From contig DAOULV010000001.1 of the NCBI GenBank assembly GCA_034416335.1, positions 62,001 to 126,000 of the forward strand: a DNA stretch of 64,000 nt. Direction: 5' to 3'. The notes beneath the pieces were generated by a model. The model ran no database searches and had not been told where the DNA came from. It worked only from the letters and a program-made list of their open reading frames with translations. The DNA comes from MGML01 sp034416335. Its GTDB lineage: Bacteria > Chloroflexota > Dehalococcoidia > Dehalococcoidales > UBA2162. Every line of letters starts with the position of its first letter. The stretch's first letter is position 1. The translations under genes were made by a program, and so were the position numbers. Of the stretch, positions 62,931 through 64,000 are shown in pieces.

Positions 62931-63467
62931 ATGCAGAACAATGAACTGTCGCTGAAAGTAATAAAGTACCCGGACCTGTCCGAACAGGAACTGGTTAATA
63001 TAGTCACGCTGTGTTCACGGGCTTTTAATGTGGATTATCAGTCGTTCTTGAATACCTTTCACGGAGCGACTCACGTTCTGGGTTACTTTGATCGAACTCT
63101 CGTTTCTCACGCCTTATGGATTACCAGGTGGCTGCAGGTTCAGGACTCACCGCCGATGAGGACCGCCTACATCGAAGCGGTAGCGACGGATGAGTCATAC
63201 CGTAACCGGGGTTGTGCGTCGGCGGTTATGCGTAGAATTGCGGAAGAAATCGTCGACTTCGACCTCGGTGGCTTGTGCACCGGCTCAACGGATTTTTACT
63301 CGCGGCTGGGCTGGCAGCTGTGGAAAGGACCTCTCTTCATCCGTAAAGATAGCGAACTGTTTCCCGCTCAGGAAAACGGGGTCATGATATTGCCATTACC
63401 CGAAACACCGGAACTCGACCTTTCCGCATCCCTCTCCGTCGAATGGCGTGAAGGCGAGGTGTGGTAA
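62931..63467 (+). CDS. GNAT acetyltransferase, AAC(2')-I-like, copy 2
   Basis: A 178-residue tandem paralogue of the previous gene, separated by 21 bases. It keeps the full AAC(2')-type pattern, including AYIEAVATDESYRNRGCASAVM, TGSTDFYSRLGWQLWKGP, a VMILPLP strand and the C-terminal VEWREGEVW, close to the WRAGDVW end of AAC(2')-Ic. The ATG at 62931 is preferred over TTG 62919; neither has a strong ribosome site. Duplicates with diverged middles suggest different acceptors. Confidence 0.78.
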   Translation: MQNNELSLKVIKYPDLSEQELVNIVTLCSRAFNVDYQSFLNTFHGATHVLGYFDRTLVSHALWITRWLQVQDSPPMRTAYIEAVATDESYRNRGCASAVMRRIAEEIVDFDLGGLCTGSTDFYSRLGWQLWKGPLFIRKDSELFPAQENGVMILPLPETPELDLSASLSVEWREGEVW

Positions 63468-63587
63468 ACTTAATCCCTTAGAAATCTGTAATATGTTGTA
63501 ATTCCAGGCCGCTTTCTGGTGATAAAATAGTCTGATATCCAAAAACTCACCGGTGTTTTTTTCACTGTTCTGAAATATAATACCTTT

Positions 63588-64000
63588 ATGAGTACTGATA
63601 ACAGGAAATCCTGGTATGAAAGAGTCCCGAAAGCGGAACTCCACCTCCATCTGACCGGAGCTATCCCTCACCAGACACTCTGGGAACTAATTCAAAAATA
63701 TGGCGGCGACCCTTCCGTCCCGGATTTTTCCTCCCTTGAAAAGAAATTCGAATACCGGGATTTTATGCACTTCCTGGATACCTGGAACTGGAAAAACCAG
63801 TTCCTGAGAGAATATGAAGACTTCACCTTCCTCTCGGAAGCAGTCGCCCGAGACCTGGCAGACCAGAATGTATTATACGCCGAGGTATTTTTTTCATCTT
63901 CCCGGTTCGCCAACAAAAACATTAAAACCCAGAAACTGGCTGAAGCAATTCGCAAGGGCCTTTCAAGGGTACCTGAAATTGAAATCAACCTTATAGTCGA
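63588..64000 (+). CDS. Adenosine deaminase-family protein, 5' part
   Basis: The first 137 codons of a gene that runs off the window end. PKAELHLHLTGAI near residues 14-26 is the metal-binding HxH motif that opens the adenosine/adenine deaminase fold, with the later helix pattern RDFMHFLDTWNWKNQFL matching the same family. The intact enzyme would hydrolyse adenosine or a related aminopurine. A perfect TATAAT at 63576-63581 lies 6 bases before the ATG and no ribosome site is present, so the mRNA looks leaderless. Confidence 0.88.
   Translation, partial: MSTDNRKSWYERVPKAELHLHLTGAIPHQTLWELIQKYGGDPSVPDFSSLEKKFEYRDFMHFLDTWNWKNQFLREYEDFTFLSEAVARDLADQNVLYAEVFFSSSRFANKNIKTQKLAEAIRKGLSRVPEIEINLIV

Noticed and set aside
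1..64000. CRISPR arrays, phage or transposase genes
   Set aside because: No regularly spaced direct repeats and no integrase or transposase motif were seen; the repeats present are palindromic and dispersed.

Overview
The window looks like a chromosomal segment of an anaerobic bacterium, most likely an uncultured Chloroflexota of the Dehalococcoidia type. This is inference from gene content and was not checked against any database. The clues are a corrinoid methyl-transfer cluster with several UroD-type methyltransferases, two molybdopterin oxidoreductases, FchA/FolD one-carbon enzymes, a 46-residue DUF5679-like zinc ribbon protein, many SDR and VOC enzymes, and clear sigma-70 promoters, several of which sit right at the start codon. 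I see no rRNA, tRNA, CRISPR array, transposase or phage gene.

Layout. 0-13.7 kb: an RNHCP protein, a carboxylesterase, a peptide-type substrate-binding lipoprotein behind a long leader, a VOC/SDR pair, a cupin, a Mo-bisPGD oxidoreductase with an Fe-S partner, a flavodoxin, an AraC-GyrI regulator and a galactonate-dehydratase-like enolase. 13.8-22 kb: a very large FtsX-type permease, a 2H phosphoesterase, a methyltransferase/SDR pair (the SDR broken by an amber codon) and a gene with an in-frame UGA followed by a good bacterial SECIS hairpin, a probable selenoprotein. 22-30.8 kb: two GNATs, then a probable operon GNAT - LysA-like decarboxylase - FAD oxidoreductase (frameshifted) - aminotransferase - DAHP synthase. 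This operon is preceded by a consensus promoter, a 30-codon leader peptide rich in Phe/Tyr/Trp, and mutually exclusive antiterminator and terminator hairpins. 30.9-40.3 kb: a seven-gene leftward cluster with four UroD-type methyltransferases, one corrinoid protein, a corrinoid reductive activator and a pterin methyltransferase, matching O-demethylase-type systems. 40.7-47.2 kb: a triple-repeat exported protein, a two-component system, a META-domain lipoprotein, a DUF5679-like protein, an intact SDR paralogue and a GNAT with a second leader-peptide attenuator. 47.2-64 kb: an ABC-F protein, an FAD-linked dehydrogenase, two tandem toroid-fold proteins, FchA-FolD, a second Mo oxidoreductase, an SDR, a GH51 arabinofuranosidase, a methyltransferase, several small conserved genes, two tandem AAC(2')-like acetyltransferases and the start of an adenosine deaminase.

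How it fits together. The methyl-transfer cluster would move methyl groups from unknown methylated (probably methoxylated) substrates through the corrinoid protein to tetrahydrofolate. FolD and FchA at 53-54 kb can carry one-carbon units onward. The Mo oxidoreductases, SDRs, VOC protein and GlcD-type dehydrogenase fit the catabolism of oxygenated organic acids or aromatics, but no substrate can be read from sequence. Intergenic DNA carries two repeat families: a modular G-rich/C-rich hairpin element in four copies, whose stems differ between copies but stay complementary, and REP-like elements based on the GTCATTGCGAG and GTCATTCTGA motifs.

The most noteworthy signals are the predicted selenoprotein (20206-21933), the aromatic leader-peptide attenuator (23579-23790), the second attenuator of the same design (46375-46600), and the unexplained structured intergenic region inside the methyltransferase cluster (37732-38132).
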